A DNA stretch of 64,000 nt. It comes from Oceaniferula spumae (GTDB lineage: Bacteria; Verrucomicrobiota; Verrucomicrobiia; Verrucomicrobiales; Akkermansiaceae). The stretch is taken from NCBI RefSeq assembly GCF_042849255.1, contig NZ_AP026866.1, positions 2,480,001-2,544,000 on the forward strand, written 5' to 3'. The notes beneath the pieces are model-generated. The model saw nothing but the letters and a program-made list of their open reading frames with translations, was not told the DNA's origin and made no database searches. Position numbers and translations under genes: made by a program. Of this stretch, positions 53,917 through 63,051 are shown in pieces (within the stretch, counting starts at the first letter, position 1; every line of letters begins with the position of its first letter).

Positions 53917-55845
53917 TCAGCGTTCGTCCGGCTGTTTCCGGCCGGAGAGGTTGGCCTTGGAGTTCGGTCCGGCGGATTTGGAATAGTTGTCTTCTGCCAG
54001 AGCCGGGAGCAGCATGGCGATGGCCTCGCAGCCACCTTTGACGCCTTCGTAGTGGAGGCGGATGCTGTATTTCACCGCTGGGGCGTGCTGGTTGATTTTG
54101 AGCAGGTAGTATTGGTCCGGGCGGCGGGGATCGATGGTGGCCGTGGAGCTGTGGGCGTCTTCAGCCACGGCTTTGCCATCGGCCAGAAGTTCCACCTTGT
54201 GCAGCTTGAAGCTGCCAGTGCCGCTGCGGTAGTGGCAGAGCAGCTCGTGCAATCCGGCACGCGTGATGACATTGTTAGGCACTGGTAGGGTGACGGTTTG
54301 TTTGCCATCTTTGGCGGTCCAAGTGGCGATCTGACGGGCCGTGGTCTCAGGCTCCCACCAGTAGGGCACGCCGAGGGCATCGAGACGTTCGCGCTGGTCT
54401 GTTAGACGTTTTAGAAAATCGTTCCAGTCAAGTTTCACCCGAGGCGACCACAGTGCTTCGCCAAGCGCGGCGCCGCGCAGCATCACCTGACGCTGGAGGT
54501 GTGGGCCGGAGGTGATTTTTTCACCCCAGACACAGCCTTGGGCACCGAGCACATTGGCCTTTGCCTTGTCGCTGAGAAGCGGCGATTGCGGCTCGAAGAA
54601 ATAGGACTGGCTGAGGCTAACAGTATTCGCGGAGTATGCCTTCGGATTGTTTTTGGATCGAGAATTGGCGCGATCGTAGTAGAGGGAGGAAACTGGGCAC
54701 ATGATCACTTGGTGGCCGGCTTCGGCGGCTTCATGGCCGGGCTCCACGCCGCGCCACGAGCTGATAATCAGTCCGGGGGCGGATTTTTCACCGTGGTATG
54801 CCTCGTCCCAGGCGGCGGATTTTTTGCCATGCTTTTTGAGAATGTCGGCTGCCTTGTGGGTGAAGTAGGCGTGCAGATCGTGCGGAGATCTCATGCCTGC
54901 CTCTTTCATAAAGGCGACGCAATCCGGGTTCTTTTTCCACGCTGCCATGCCCACTTCATCGGCACCCATGTGGAAGACCGGCGATGGAAAAATGGCGGCG
55001 AGTTCGGCGAAGACGGTGTCGAGGAACTCATAGGTCTTCGGTGAGACAGGGTTGATCACCATGGAAATTTTGCCATCCAGATCGGTTGTGCCGAGGAATG
55101 GGTAGGCCCGCACCGCAGCCTTCGAATGGCCGGGCACATCGATCTCCGGGATGATGGTGATTCCACGCAGCGAGGCGTATTTCACAATGCGCTTCAGCTC
55201 CTCCTGAGTATAAAACTTCTTCGATACCTCGGTGAGCTTGGGGTAGGCCTTGATCTCGGCACGCCAGCCTTCGTTATCGGTCAGGTGCCAGTGAAGGATG
55301 TTGAGTTTTGCCAGTGCCATGGCGTCAAGCACCTTGAGCATTTCATCGACTGGTTGGAAGTGGCGGGAGACATCGACGAGGATGCCACGATAGGAAAAAC
55401 GCGGTGCGTCCGTGATTTCCAAAACAGACAACGACCAGCTGGCGGCGGCCGTTTTCCCATCGCGATCAAACACCTCGGCCGGGCACAGCTGACGCAGAGT
55501 TTGGAAGGCGTAGAACAGGTTATCGGAAGTTCCAGCCTTGAGGGTGGCGCCGTCCGCTCTAACACTGAGGCTGTATCCTTGGCTTGTCGGCCAATCCGTT
55601 TTCACCACCGTAATCGTGGACTTCTCTTGGGTCACCGGCAGCGCCCAGCCAGTGGCGGCGCGCAGCTCACTGGCGAAGAACTCTGCCATCTCCTTGTAGT
55701 CGCCGGAGTAGGAAAGGCTGGTGTTTTGATCGAGAGCCAAAGCTCCCTCTTTGACCGTCAGTTCCGCCGGCAAGGGCATCAGTGAAGGTGCCGCGTGACT
55801 TAGGCTGGATATCAGTGTGAGAAGTAAAAAAACGCGCGTCATCAT
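53917..55845 (-). CDS. Exported beta-N-acetylhexosaminidase, GH20
   Basis: The enzyme (642 residues from the start at 55845, MMTRVFLLLTLISSLSHA; an in-frame start at 55884 adds 13) releases terminal GlcNAc/GalNAc. A GH20 N-terminal domain (about 20-145) precedes the TIM barrel, with YRGILVDVSRHF, HLTDNEGWRAEI, EIDVPGHSKA and the catalytic pair D296-E297 in HMGADEVGM, where the Asp assists the substrate acetamido group and the Glu is the acid. A C-terminal beta domain (about 510-620) contains KVELLADGKAV. It converges on the phosphatase gene. It fits the amino-sugar-rich glycan theme. Confidence 0.92.
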   Translation of the reverse strand: MMTRVFLLLTLISSLSHAAPSLMPLPAELTVKEGALALDQNTSLSYSGDYKEMAEFFASELRAATGWALPVTQEKSTITVVKTDWPTSQGYSLSVRADGATLKAGTSDNLFYAFQTLRQLCPAEVFDRDGKTAAASWSLSVLEITDAPRFSYRGILVDVSRHFQPVDEMLKVLDAMALAKLNILHWHLTDNEGWRAEIKAYPKLTEVSKKFYTQEELKRIVKYASLRGITIIPEIDVPGHSKAAVRAYPFLGTTDLDGKISMVINPVSPKTYEFLDTVFAELAAIFPSPVFHMGADEVGMAAWKKNPDCVAFMKEAGMRSPHDLHAYFTHKAADILKKHGKKSAAWDEAYHGEKSAPGLIISSWRGVEPGHEAAEAGHQVIMCPVSSLYYDRANSRSKNNPKAYSANTVSLSQSYFFEPQSPLLSDKAKANVLGAQGCVWGEKITSGPHLQRQVMLRGAALGEALWSPRVKLDWNDFLKRLTDQRERLDALGVPYWWEPETTARQIATWTAKDGKQTVTLPVPNNVITRAGLHELLCHYRSGTGSFKLHKVELLADGKAVAEDAHSSTATIDPRRPDQYYLLKINQHAPAVKYSIRLHYEGVKGGCEAIAMLLPALAEDNYSKSAGPNSKANLSGRKQPDER

Positions 55846-55946
55846 GGAAAGAAAAATAGGGGAACCGCCCAGCAGTGCGAGCATGGACTTTCCTAGACTG
55901 GTTAAATAGCGGAAACCTACTGATTACTCGTAAATGCCTGTGACCT

Positions 55947-55984
55947 AAAAGAAAAAGCACCAACCAAATGAATGGCTGGTGCTT
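55947..55984 (-). terminator. Terminator after PEP-CTERM gene at 56013 (minus strand)
   Basis: AAGCACCAACCA (55955-55966) pairs with TGGCTGGTGCTT (55973-55984); the one mismatch is a wobble in minus-strand RNA, and the A-rich left flank gives the U tract. It is a near copy of the terminator at 11235-11269. Confidence 0.85.
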
Positions 55985-56012
55985 GATGAAATCTATTTCA
56001 ACGAGTGCGTTA

Positions 56013-56756
56013 CTATCTACGGCGACGCAAGATCAGAGCGAGACCACCGAGTCCCAGAAGGGAGGTCGAGCTTGGCTCTGGCACAGGACTGAAATCAACG
56101 GTGACTCCAGAAAAGGCCATCTGATCTGCGTTAAGGTTACCTGTTCCTAGAAAACCTACTCCTGAAAAGGTCGTAAGTGGTGTGGTATCTTCATAAGAGA
56201 TCGTAGCGTATTCCGTAGCGCCTTGGTTCATTAAAGTATCAACCTGGACACCACCTGCGGTGCGTTCAAGGCTGATAGCAAAAGTATAGACTCCGCTGTC
56301 TACACTTCCAGCATTGGCAGCGGAAGATTGGAAACTTGCAATGCCGGAATTGGACACAAATGTGCCTGCTGTCGTTCTTTCATATAATCGAGAGGGACCA
56401 CTGGTAGTGCCAGCAAAAACGAAGTAACTCGTGGCAGCATCATGCGGCCCATTAAAGATGGCAAATCTAAACCCTCCTCCATTGTTAGCTGTAATTCCTA
56501 CGAGATCCACTGTTCCGGAGAAAGTGAGTTTGTCGCCTACATTGGCTAATGTCACAGCAGCTCCAAAATTTGCGTAGACACCTGTGGCATCAGCATTGTC
56601 TGCAGTGCCATCACCCACAGTTGGTGAGTCGGTATTGGCATTCGTCAGGGTTGCAGCTCCTTGAGATAGTGCCCAATCATCGAGAACCACAGCGGCTGCC
56701 TGGGCGGATACGAATGAACCAGCGAGTAGTGTGCTTGTTAAAAGTATGTGTTTCAT
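56013..56756 (-). CDS. PEP-CTERM protein
   Basis: The 247-residue secreted protein has signal peptide MKHILLTSTLLAGSFVSAQA. The body, beginning VVLDDWALSQGAATL, is a beta-sandwich type rich in Ala/Gly/Thr (GFRFAIFNGPHDAATSYFVF, YTFAISLERTAGGV) with no named family I recognise. The end is VPEPSSTSLLGLGGLAL plus four arginines. It shares its terminator sequence with the PEP-CTERM gene 44 kb away at 11302, while the bodies differ. Confidence 0.85.
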   Translation of the reverse strand: MKHILLTSTLLAGSFVSAQAAAVVLDDWALSQGAATLTNANTDSPTVGDGTADNADATGVYANFGAAVTLANVGDKLTFSGTVDLVGITANNGGGFRFAIFNGPHDAATSYFVFAGTTSGPSRLYERTTAGTFVSNSGIASFQSSAANAGSVDSGVYTFAISLERTAGGVQVDTLMNQGATEYATISYEDTTPLTTFSGVGFLGTGNLNADQMAFSGVTVDFSPVPEPSSTSLLGLGGLALILRRRR

Positions 56757-56826
56757 ATTTTGTGTTAATTGATGTCGTTTGTTAGAATATCCAAAATTGA
56801 GATGATTCCAGTGTGCTAAAAACGGA

Positions 56827-57567
56827 CTAGCGACGGCGGCGTAAAACCATTGCCCCCAGTGCCAATGCAGTAAGCATGGATGTGCTCGGCTCTGGCACAG
56901 GATTCACAAGATTTTCAGCGGTGCTATCGATGTAAATATTGTCAAATTCCATTTCGTTCCCGTTGGCAGAAGTCGCTGCCATCACTCGAACGTCAGTTAT
57001 ATCTCCACTCGAGTTACGGAAGCCGAACGAATCGTCTGCACCCGCAGTTGTGAGCTTGGTCTGAGTAGTGATATCACCACCTTGGATATAGGCTTCAAAA
57101 CTATCAGTGGCATTATTTGCCACGATCCATAGATTATACCATGTGCCTGTAGCGATGGTGACATTATTAAATGCGTTCGTATTTGCTCCATCTCTTACAG
57201 CAAAGTCACCAGCCCCAGTGAATGCCAGCTGAGCATAGAAATTATTGAAATCCCCAAGTCCTCCAGACCCAAGACCGAAAGATGTTCTGGCAGCCAAGTT
57301 ATCCGTCTTAAATTGTAAGAACAACGTTCCAGTTGCTCCATCGGCAATCGTAGCGGTCTTTGAAGCGCCTGTAACAGTGGTATTGTTACCGCTTGAAAGG
57401 TGTTGATCTCCGGTTCCTGCCACAACATAGGAGGAATGGTTACTCGTCCAGCCGTTCTGGGCGTCAATAGCACCTGGCGTTAAAGCATCAAAGTCTTCGA
57501 CCAAAGTGAGTGCTGCACTTGCTGGCAGTGCTGTGAGTAGTGTTAGTGGTAATAGTAGGTTTTTCAT
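56827..57567 (-). CDS. PEP-CTERM protein preceded by a predicted ECF-sigma promoter
   Basis: The 246-residue secreted protein has signal peptide MKNLLLPLTLLTALPASA. The body (LVEDFDALTPGAID, then FGLGSGGLGDFNNFYAQLAF and WYNLWIVANNATDSFEAYIQ) looks like a LamG/concanavalin-type beta-sandwich. The end PVPEPSTSMLTALALGAM plus four arginines lacks the LLGLGGL core of the other ten. Upstream at 57635-57661 lies a sequence shared with the sigma factor gene's promoter region, which suggests control by that sigma factor. Confidence 0.85.
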   Translation of the reverse strand: MKNLLLPLTLLTALPASAALTLVEDFDALTPGAIDAQNGWTSNHSSYVVAGTGDQHLSSGNNTTVTGASKTATIADGATGTLFLQFKTDNLAARTSFGLGSGGLGDFNNFYAQLAFTGAGDFAVRDGANTNAFNNVTIATGTWYNLWIVANNATDSFEAYIQGGDITTQTKLTTAGADDSFGFRNSSGDITDVRVMAATSANGNEMEFDNIYIDSTAENLVNPVPEPSTSMLTALALGAMVLRRRR

Positions 57568-57634
57568 CGTATTCGGTAGGTGATTTCAGTGAGTGGAATC
57601 TTCTTCAACACACCATGTGTGCATCTCTCACTAA

Positions 57635-57661
57635 GGAATAAGCCGACCTGGGAAAGGTTAC
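57635..57661 (-). promoter_or_regulatory. Predicted ECF-sigma promoter of PEP-CTERM gene 56827
   Basis: On the minus strand: -35 GTAACC (57661-57656), 14-nt spacer, -10 TTATTCC (57641-57635), then TTAGTGA. The same elements and exact spacing occur before the sigma gene. About 68 nt separate the -10 from the start codon. GTAACC-type -35 elements are typical of ECF sigma promoters. Confidence 0.7.
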
Positions 57662-57689
57662 CTAAAAAATAGGATTTTTTTCCAATCCT
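57662..57689 (-). terminator. Terminator after the sigma/FecR pair (minus strand)
   Basis: AATCCT/AGGATT arms (57684-57689 and 57671-57676) with an 8-nt loop are followed on the minus strand by ATTTTTTAGG. The stem is only 6 bp, so moderate support. It separates the sigma/FecR pair from the next promoter. Confidence 0.55.
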
Positions 57690-57713
57690 CGAAATTTGAC
57701 GTTATTCCCGAGC

Positions 57714-59288
57714 CTAGTTTGATGAGAAAACCAATCTGTTCTCCTTCACCAACTGGGTGATTTGCTCATCGCTCAATACACCTCGGAACAAGAACACTTC
57801 ATCGATGTCACCATTAAGTGAGTTTCTACCAGCCATCATCGCCGCTCCGAAGCGGACAGGCTTGGATTCAGATGAGGTAATGTTTGTATTCACGACAGGC
57901 TCTCCATTTCTAACAAGGGCCTTCACATCCTGCCTGACCCCATTGATGTATTGAATAATCTCCGGGTAGCCATTGGCTAACTGCTTGCCGGTGTAAACGC
58001 TGGCTATGTGAGTCCATTGATTTCGGACATCTGCATTTAGATCAGTAAAGTGGCCCGTGGCATAGGTCGTTGTGATCAACTGGTGGGAATCACCCTCTTC
58101 TTTCACTGCAAATTTCCAAATTTCACTAGGCCTACCCTGTCCCCAGACACAGTAGGGCGTGACCTTATCAGCGGCTGTGAACTCTTGCCTGTGCCGGATC
58201 CACATTGCGATCGTCCGTGGCGTATTCCCGCCGATTCCTGGAAATGCGCTCTCTGCAAAAAGCCCCTTCCCATCCATGGAAAATGCATTGCCATACTTGC
58301 CCTTCACCAAATGCTTGGAGGGATCAGTGAAGTGCGAACCAGTCTTCAAATGGCGTAATTTCGCCTCAAAGTCACCCACACCCGGCATGGTGCCATCCGC
58401 CACAAAAGCTCCATTTTCCAATCTATCAAACGACCAATGAAGGTAGGGCATGCTATGAGTAAATTTTTGCCTGAACAGACTGGTGGTGATCTCTACGACC
58501 TCCCCCTTACCGTTAGCGTCAAAGGCCATTGCCTGACCTGCGATCAATTCATGGTCGTCCATTGCCTTAAACGCAGGTTCGGCCATCACCTTGCCCTTGG
58601 AGACATGGATTTGGATATTTTCATCGTCGTCAAAGCGGACCCCAAACTCGGTTCCTAAATCAACCACGTTGACGTTACGCGTCTGGACAGTGAATCCGTG
58701 CCCTGCCTCCGGCACACGAAACCATGCTTGCCCGCCATCCATTTTGACCGACAGGTCACCTGTAAGCTCCAGCTGTGATGGTCCTTCGATGATGGATTTT
58801 ACCCCAGAGGGAAACGTGAACTGAACCAGTCCCTGCTGCACTGAAATCTTGTCGCCGGGTTGGAGGCTGTCCACATCGCGACTTTCATCGTCGGAATAGC
58901 TCACTACATATTTCGCGTCTACAGACCCTTCCATCACAATCCATTGCCGAGTATCAGGAGTGTTATTGGCATGGAAAAACCAGAAACATACGCCTAACAA
59001 TAATAGCGCGGCGATACCGTAGGAGAAGGACACAATCGCAGTCCGACGGCTCTGGGTATTCGACATCACCTGACTGACTGGCATGGTGCCCAACTCTGCA
59101 CGGCTTTCTGCATTCTGCTGGAGTAATGCCACCATCTGGGTGTGCTTGAGATAAAGCTCCCTGACTTCCACATGCTCCCGCATCAGATTCATCAGCTTGG
59201 CGCGATCTTCTGGAGAAATCAGACCATCTTCCAGATCCTGAATCAAATGGTCCACGGTTCTCACGTTTTCACTATCGAGTGGGATCAT
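57714..59288 (-). CDS. FecR-like transmembrane protein with C-terminal LamG domain
   Basis: This is a 524-residue inner-membrane protein. The cytoplasmic N-terminal part (1-82) is helical, with an anti-sigma-like zinc-free layout (VDHLIQDLEDGLISPEDRAKLMN). One membrane segment spans 83-106. A FecR domain follows (about 115-255, IVMEGSVDA, then GGQAWFRVPEAGHGF and VVDLGTEFGVRFD), then a LamG/concanavalin-like domain (about 290-515, YLHWSFDRLENG to GDIDEVFLFRG). The start overlaps the sigma stop (TCAT, four bases). It is probably a membrane regulator of that sigma factor whose LamG domain senses a periplasmic ligand; inference. Confidence 0.85.
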   Translation of the reverse strand: MIPLDSENVRTVDHLIQDLEDGLISPEDRAKLMNLMREHVEVRELYLKHTQMVALLQQNAESRAELGTMPVSQVMSNTQSRRTAIVSFSYGIAALLLLGVCFWFFHANNTPDTRQWIVMEGSVDAKYVVSYSDDESRDVDSLQPGDKISVQQGLVQFTFPSGVKSIIEGPSQLELTGDLSVKMDGGQAWFRVPEAGHGFTVQTRNVNVVDLGTEFGVRFDDDENIQIHVSKGKVMAEPAFKAMDDHELIAGQAMAFDANGKGEVVEITTSLFRQKFTHSMPYLHWSFDRLENGAFVADGTMPGVGDFEAKLRHLKTGSHFTDPSKHLVKGKYGNAFSMDGKGLFAESAFPGIGGNTPRTIAMWIRHRQEFTAADKVTPYCVWGQGRPSEIWKFAVKEEGDSHQLITTTYATGHFTDLNADVRNQWTHIASVYTGKQLANGYPEIIQYINGVRQDVKALVRNGEPVVNTNITSSESKPVRFGAAMMAGRNSLNGDIDEVFLFRGVLSDEQITQLVKENRLVFSSN

Positions 59289-59827
59289 GCCAAACCTCCT
59301 CTCAATTTATTTTTCCGCTCAAGACAGTCGCGAAGACTCGCGCGCACTCGGTAGAGCGCAATTTTCAATGCCCCCACGCTACGTCTGGTGGCTTTCGCAT
59401 AGGCATTGAGCCCTGACTTTTTCCAGTATCGGTGCAGCACAAGCTCCTGATCCTTGATCTGCAGTAGCCCGATGCACTCGTTCAGGTCACTGAGCCTTTT
59501 ATTCATATCCTCTGCTTCCATCGCCCCAGCCTCGTCGGAAACCATCATGAAAACGTCCTCGTCCAACGGAGAGGATCGTTCTCGTTTCAGCTTCTGCTGC
59601 AGAGCCATCGCTTGAAACCGCGCGGTAGTGAGCGCCCAGGCTTTGAAATTCGTTCCTAGCTCAAAACTCTCACGTTTTGTCCACAGCACTTCATTGGTAT
59701 TCTGAATCACATCCTCTGCCTCGCTGAGTCCGGGTAGCAGCGAGATTACGAAGGCCCGTATCAACGACTGGTGCGCGACCAGTAAGTTAACGTACTCCTT
59801 TTCCTGCTTTTCCGAGAATCCCGACAT
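59285..59827 (-). CDS. ECF RNA polymerase sigma factor (Rhodopirellula/Verrucomicrobium family)
   Basis: The 180-residue protein has sigma region 2 (about 12-80, LLPGLSEAEDVIQNTNEVLW, then FKAWALTTARFQAM) and region 4 (about 115-168, LQIKDQELVLHRYWKKSGLNAYAKATRRSVGALKIALYRVR in pieces). It matches the ECF subgroup of planctomycetes and verrucomicrobia whose genes sit before FecR/LamG proteins. Its stop overlaps the FecR start. A promoter-like sequence at 59842-59868 is repeated before the PEP-CTERM gene 56827, indicating self-control. The -10 is so close to the ATG that the leader would be only about 8 nt. Confidence 0.9.
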   Translation of the reverse strand: MSGFSEKQEKEYVNLLVAHQSLIRAFVISLLPGLSEAEDVIQNTNEVLWTKRESFELGTNFKAWALTTARFQAMALQQKLKRERSSPLDEDVFMMVSDEAGAMEAEDMNKRLSDLNECIGLLQIKDQELVLHRYWKKSGLNAYAKATRRSVGALKIALYRVRASLRDCLERKNKLRGGLA

Positions 59828-59841
59828 GGTTCGATCACTAA

Positions 59842-59868
59842 GGAATAACCGATTTGGGATAAGGTTAC
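59842..59868 (-). promoter_or_regulatory. Predicted self-controlled ECF-sigma promoter
   Basis: On the minus strand: -35 GTAACC (59868-59863), 14-nt spacer, -10 TTATTCC (59848-59842), then TTAGTGA and the ATG at 59827. About 33 of 40 surrounding bases match the element at 57635-57661 by hand alignment. Confidence 0.7.
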
Positions 59869-59973
59869 ATGAAAATGATCACAATCCCTGTGGACTTCAG
59901 CTTGGTGACTCTAGAAAATCGCCCCCTTGAAAGAAACCCTCCTATCGATAGTATCTAGAACTTCATCATCACT

Positions 59974-62295
59974 ATGCATTTCAAAACCAGCCTCCTCGTC
60001 TTCCTCACCGTCTGTCCAATCAGCTGGGCAACTGCGGCCGATGCCACTCACGCCGTACTAGAGAACCAGTTCCTCAAACGCACTATCGCCACGGAAAACG
60101 GGGTCCACACTCAGTCGATTTCCAATAAACTCGATGGAAAAAGCCTGACTCCCAAGTCCGCCCACGCCTTCGTCATCACGCTGGCAGACGACACCACGCT
60201 CACCTCGACCGATTTTGAAACCAACAGCGTCACGCCATCTGAAACACCAGAAGGCAAAAGCCTCACCATCCAGCTCACCTGCAAAAAGATACCGCTGAAG
60301 GCGACACTCAGTTACCAGCTGAAAAATGACGCCTTCTACTGCCGCAAAACACTTAGCCTGACGCCCGGTAAAGCTCTCGAGGTCAAACAAATTGACCTCG
60401 AATCACTCGAACTCACCGAGGCTTACCAGCCTTACACGATTTCCCAGATCACGGCGAAAGGTGCAGCCCAGTGGCGTCCCGGCCTCGGCCAACCACTCTA
60501 CACCAAGACCTCCGGCACATTCTGGGGTGTCGAATTCCCAGCCTCCATGAACACCGTCAAGGACGGCACTCTGCGCTGCTCTTATCTCGTCGGTAAAACT
60601 CTGCCGGCCGGAAAAACCTACCAGAGCCACACCTCCGTGCTCGGCGTCGCTGACTCCCCCGACTTCGTCAAAGAAGCATTCTTCAACTACATCGATCAGA
60701 CTCGCATCCGCCCGCTACGTCTCCAAACACAATACAACTCCTGGTTCGACTACGGCAAGGGAGTCAGTTCACAGAAATTCACCACCAGCATCAAAAAAGT
60801 CCATAACGAGCTAAATACGAAACGCGGGGTGCCCCCACTCAGTGCCTATGTTATTGACGATGGCTGGCAGAACACCTCAGACGACTGGTCCAAGAAAGCC
60901 TGGACGGTCAACGGTAAGTTTGATCCCAACTTCACGAACAGCTTCAAAGCCGCAACCGATGCGGAATCCCACCTCGGCCTCTGGCTCAGTCCGGGTTGCA
61001 TTTTTGGCGGCCAGCCTGCCATTCCCAAGATGCGAGCTGCCGGCTTCAAATCGCTGGATCCATGGATGTCACTCTCCGCTCCCGGTTACACTGACAAGTT
61101 AGAAGAGCGTATGGTCGAACTCACCGAGCAAGGTGTCACTTATTTCAAACTCGACGGTGTCTTCGGCCATCTCAATACCCGTAACTTCGACGTTGAAGGT
61201 TTCAAGGGTTCGGAAAAAGAACTCAACGATGCCAAATACGATCAGCAGAAAATACAGTATCTCACCGATGGCAGCGAGCGTCTCATCAAGATCTTCCAAG
61301 CCATGCACAAGGCTAACCCTGACGTCTACATCGTTATTTCCAACGGCGCATGGCTCTCCCCGTTCTGGCTCCAGCACATCGATGCCGTCTGGATGATCAA
61401 TGCAGGCGATGCCGCAGGCGGAGCTAACAGAACAGGAGAACTTGTCTATCGCGATGCTGTGTATCACGACCTCGCCGTCACAGAAAACACCCAGTTCCCA
61501 CTCCACTCCATCTTCAATCACGAGCCCAAAAAGACAAAAACCGGCGAGAGCAAAGAAACCTTCCGACGCTATCTCTACATGAACATGTCTCGCGGCACCG
61601 GCTTCGTGGAGCTCTACATCAAACCTTTTGTCATCAAGGAATACGATTGGGACGTTCTCGCCGAAGGACTGCTCTGGGTTCACGACATCTTCCCCACCTT
61701 CAAACACTCCCGCATGCACGGTGGCCGCCCGAAAAAAGGCGAGGTATACGGCTACACCGCGTGGCTGAAGGAGCGCGGTTTTGTTTCCATCCACAACCCG
61801 TCTAACAAAGAGCAAACTTATACCCTGACACTGGATCGGAAATTCGGCCTCACACCCGACTCCAAGGAGACCTCTTACCTGCTCTCATCACCTATCTCCG
61901 ATAGCCTTGAGGGTCTAAAAAAACAATACCGCCACGGCGACACCATCTCGGTCGATCTCAAGCCAGGCGAAATCCGCATTCTCAATTTCGATACAGAACC
62001 ACGTGACTGGAAACAACTCACCGATCTGCAGACTCGCACCAAACAAGAACTCCCAAAACCTGTTTCCATCCAAGGCCACGCCATTCTCGGCACGTGGAAA
62101 TACGGCAATCACCAACGTGAGTTCAAGGTCGACGGCACCTGCACTCTCACCAGCGGCAAAAAAGTCCAGTGGACCAAGCCCTTCACCATCAACTCCCCCA
62201 CCCAAGCCACAGTACAAGGCGGCTACAAACACGTCATCCAGAAGGATGGCAGCCTCAGAATCGAAGGGAAATACACTGCCACTAAGGGTCCCTAA
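59974..62295 (+). CDS. Exported GH36/GH27-like glycosidase (alpha-galactosidase-like)
   Basis: The 773-residue enzyme has a signal peptide ending near ATAAD. A beta-sandwich domain (about 25-235) precedes a TIM barrel (about 245-620) with LQTQYNSWFDYGKG, YVIDDGWQNTSDDW, GLWLSPG and the nucleophile-like D394 in YFKLDGVFG (the K-x-D motif of clan GH-D). After a beta domain, the last 70 residues (GTWKYGNHQREFKVDGTC) form a small extra lipocalin-like domain. It probably removes alpha-linked galactose or a related sugar from exported glycans. It is divergent from the sigma gene (146-bp gap). Confidence 0.85.
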   Translation: MHFKTSLLVFLTVCPISWATAADATHAVLENQFLKRTIATENGVHTQSISNKLDGKSLTPKSAHAFVITLADDTTLTSTDFETNSVTPSETPEGKSLTIQLTCKKIPLKATLSYQLKNDAFYCRKTLSLTPGKALEVKQIDLESLELTEAYQPYTISQITAKGAAQWRPGLGQPLYTKTSGTFWGVEFPASMNTVKDGTLRCSYLVGKTLPAGKTYQSHTSVLGVADSPDFVKEAFFNYIDQTRIRPLRLQTQYNSWFDYGKGVSSQKFTTSIKKVHNELNTKRGVPPLSAYVIDDGWQNTSDDWSKKAWTVNGKFDPNFTNSFKAATDAESHLGLWLSPGCIFGGQPAIPKMRAAGFKSLDPWMSLSAPGYTDKLEERMVELTEQGVTYFKLDGVFGHLNTRNFDVEGFKGSEKELNDAKYDQQKIQYLTDGSERLIKIFQAMHKANPDVYIVISNGAWLSPFWLQHIDAVWMINAGDAAGGANRTGELVYRDAVYHDLAVTENTQFPLHSIFNHEPKKTKTGESKETFRRYLYMNMSRGTGFVELYIKPFVIKEYDWDVLAEGLLWVHDIFPTFKHSRMHGGRPKKGEVYGYTAWLKERGFVSIHNPSNKEQTYTLTLDRKFGLTPDSKETSYLLSSPISDSLEGLKKQYRHGDTISVDLKPGEIRILNFDTEPRDWKQLTDLQTRTKQELPKPVSIQGHAILGTWKYGNHQREFKVDGTCTLTSGKKVQWTKPFTINSPTQATVQGGYKHVIQKDGSLRIEGKYTATKGP

Positions 62296-62377
62296 TCGAG
62301 ATGTAACCCAACCAAATTACAGCTTGTATACATTTCATCTTTATCTACTCTGGATGTTGCACATATCCAAAAACCTC

Positions 62378-63031
62378 ATGAAATTTACTACTAGGATCAT
62401 TTCCCTTACTCTCACAGTGGCATTTACTGCCTCCAGCCACGCCGCCGTCTCAATCCTGCTTACCGGTGATACCGCCAATTCTGATGGCGGTTTTTTTCCT
62501 GGCACAGGTTCAGGTGACCCAAATCGTGTTAATGTTACCCTGAACGATGGATTCAGCTATAATCCAAACAACCCAACGTCACCACTACCTGTTCAAAGCT
62601 ATAGTCAGACACCTGCTAATGGATTTCACGCCAACAAAACCAGCGGAACCCACACTCTGTCCTACATACTGACCAACGGTGCCATTGGCTCCCCCACGGT
62701 CTACTTTGATTTCTACGGCAGAAATAACAACACGAACCGTGATAATAATTACACGGTGTCACTCTACAATGGGGACTACACCGCAGGTAGTCTCGTTGCA
62801 CAACAGACTGGTCAGGGCGTACCTAACAGCGCCCCATTTTTTAATCGCACTACATTCAATTCCGCGACTGCATTTGTATTTGACCGTGTTCAGATCACAG
62901 CACCGGCAGGCACCTCAGACGCCAATCGAAATTTTACCGTCATGGAGGTTCGCTTAGCAGTGCCTGAACCGTCCAGCACGGCCCTGCTTGGGCTTGGTGG
63001 ACTAGCCCTCATGTTACGCCGACGCCGATAA
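62378..63031 (+). CDS. PEP-CTERM sorting domain protein
   Basis: The secreted protein (217 residues from MKFTTRIISLTLTVAFTASSHA; MLHISKNL at 62354 is an alternative start) has an Asn/Thr/Gly-rich body with VYFDFYGRNNNTNRDNNYTVSLYNGDY in two strands and AFVFDRVQITA. An open frame reaches upstream to 62003 but lies in the glycosidase gene in another frame. The end is VPEPSSTALLGLGGLAL plus four arginines. No domain recognised. Confidence 0.84.
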   Translation: MKFTTRIISLTLTVAFTASSHAAVSILLTGDTANSDGGFFPGTGSGDPNRVNVTLNDGFSYNPNNPTSPLPVQSYSQTPANGFHANKTSGTHTLSYILTNGAIGSPTVYFDFYGRNNNTNRDNNYTVSLYNGDYTAGSLVAQQTGQGVPNSAPFFNRTTFNSATAFVFDRVQITAPAGTSDANRNFTVMEVRLAVPEPSSTALLGLGGLALMLRRRR

Positions 63032-63051
63032 CTACTCTCAGCCTATCTTCC

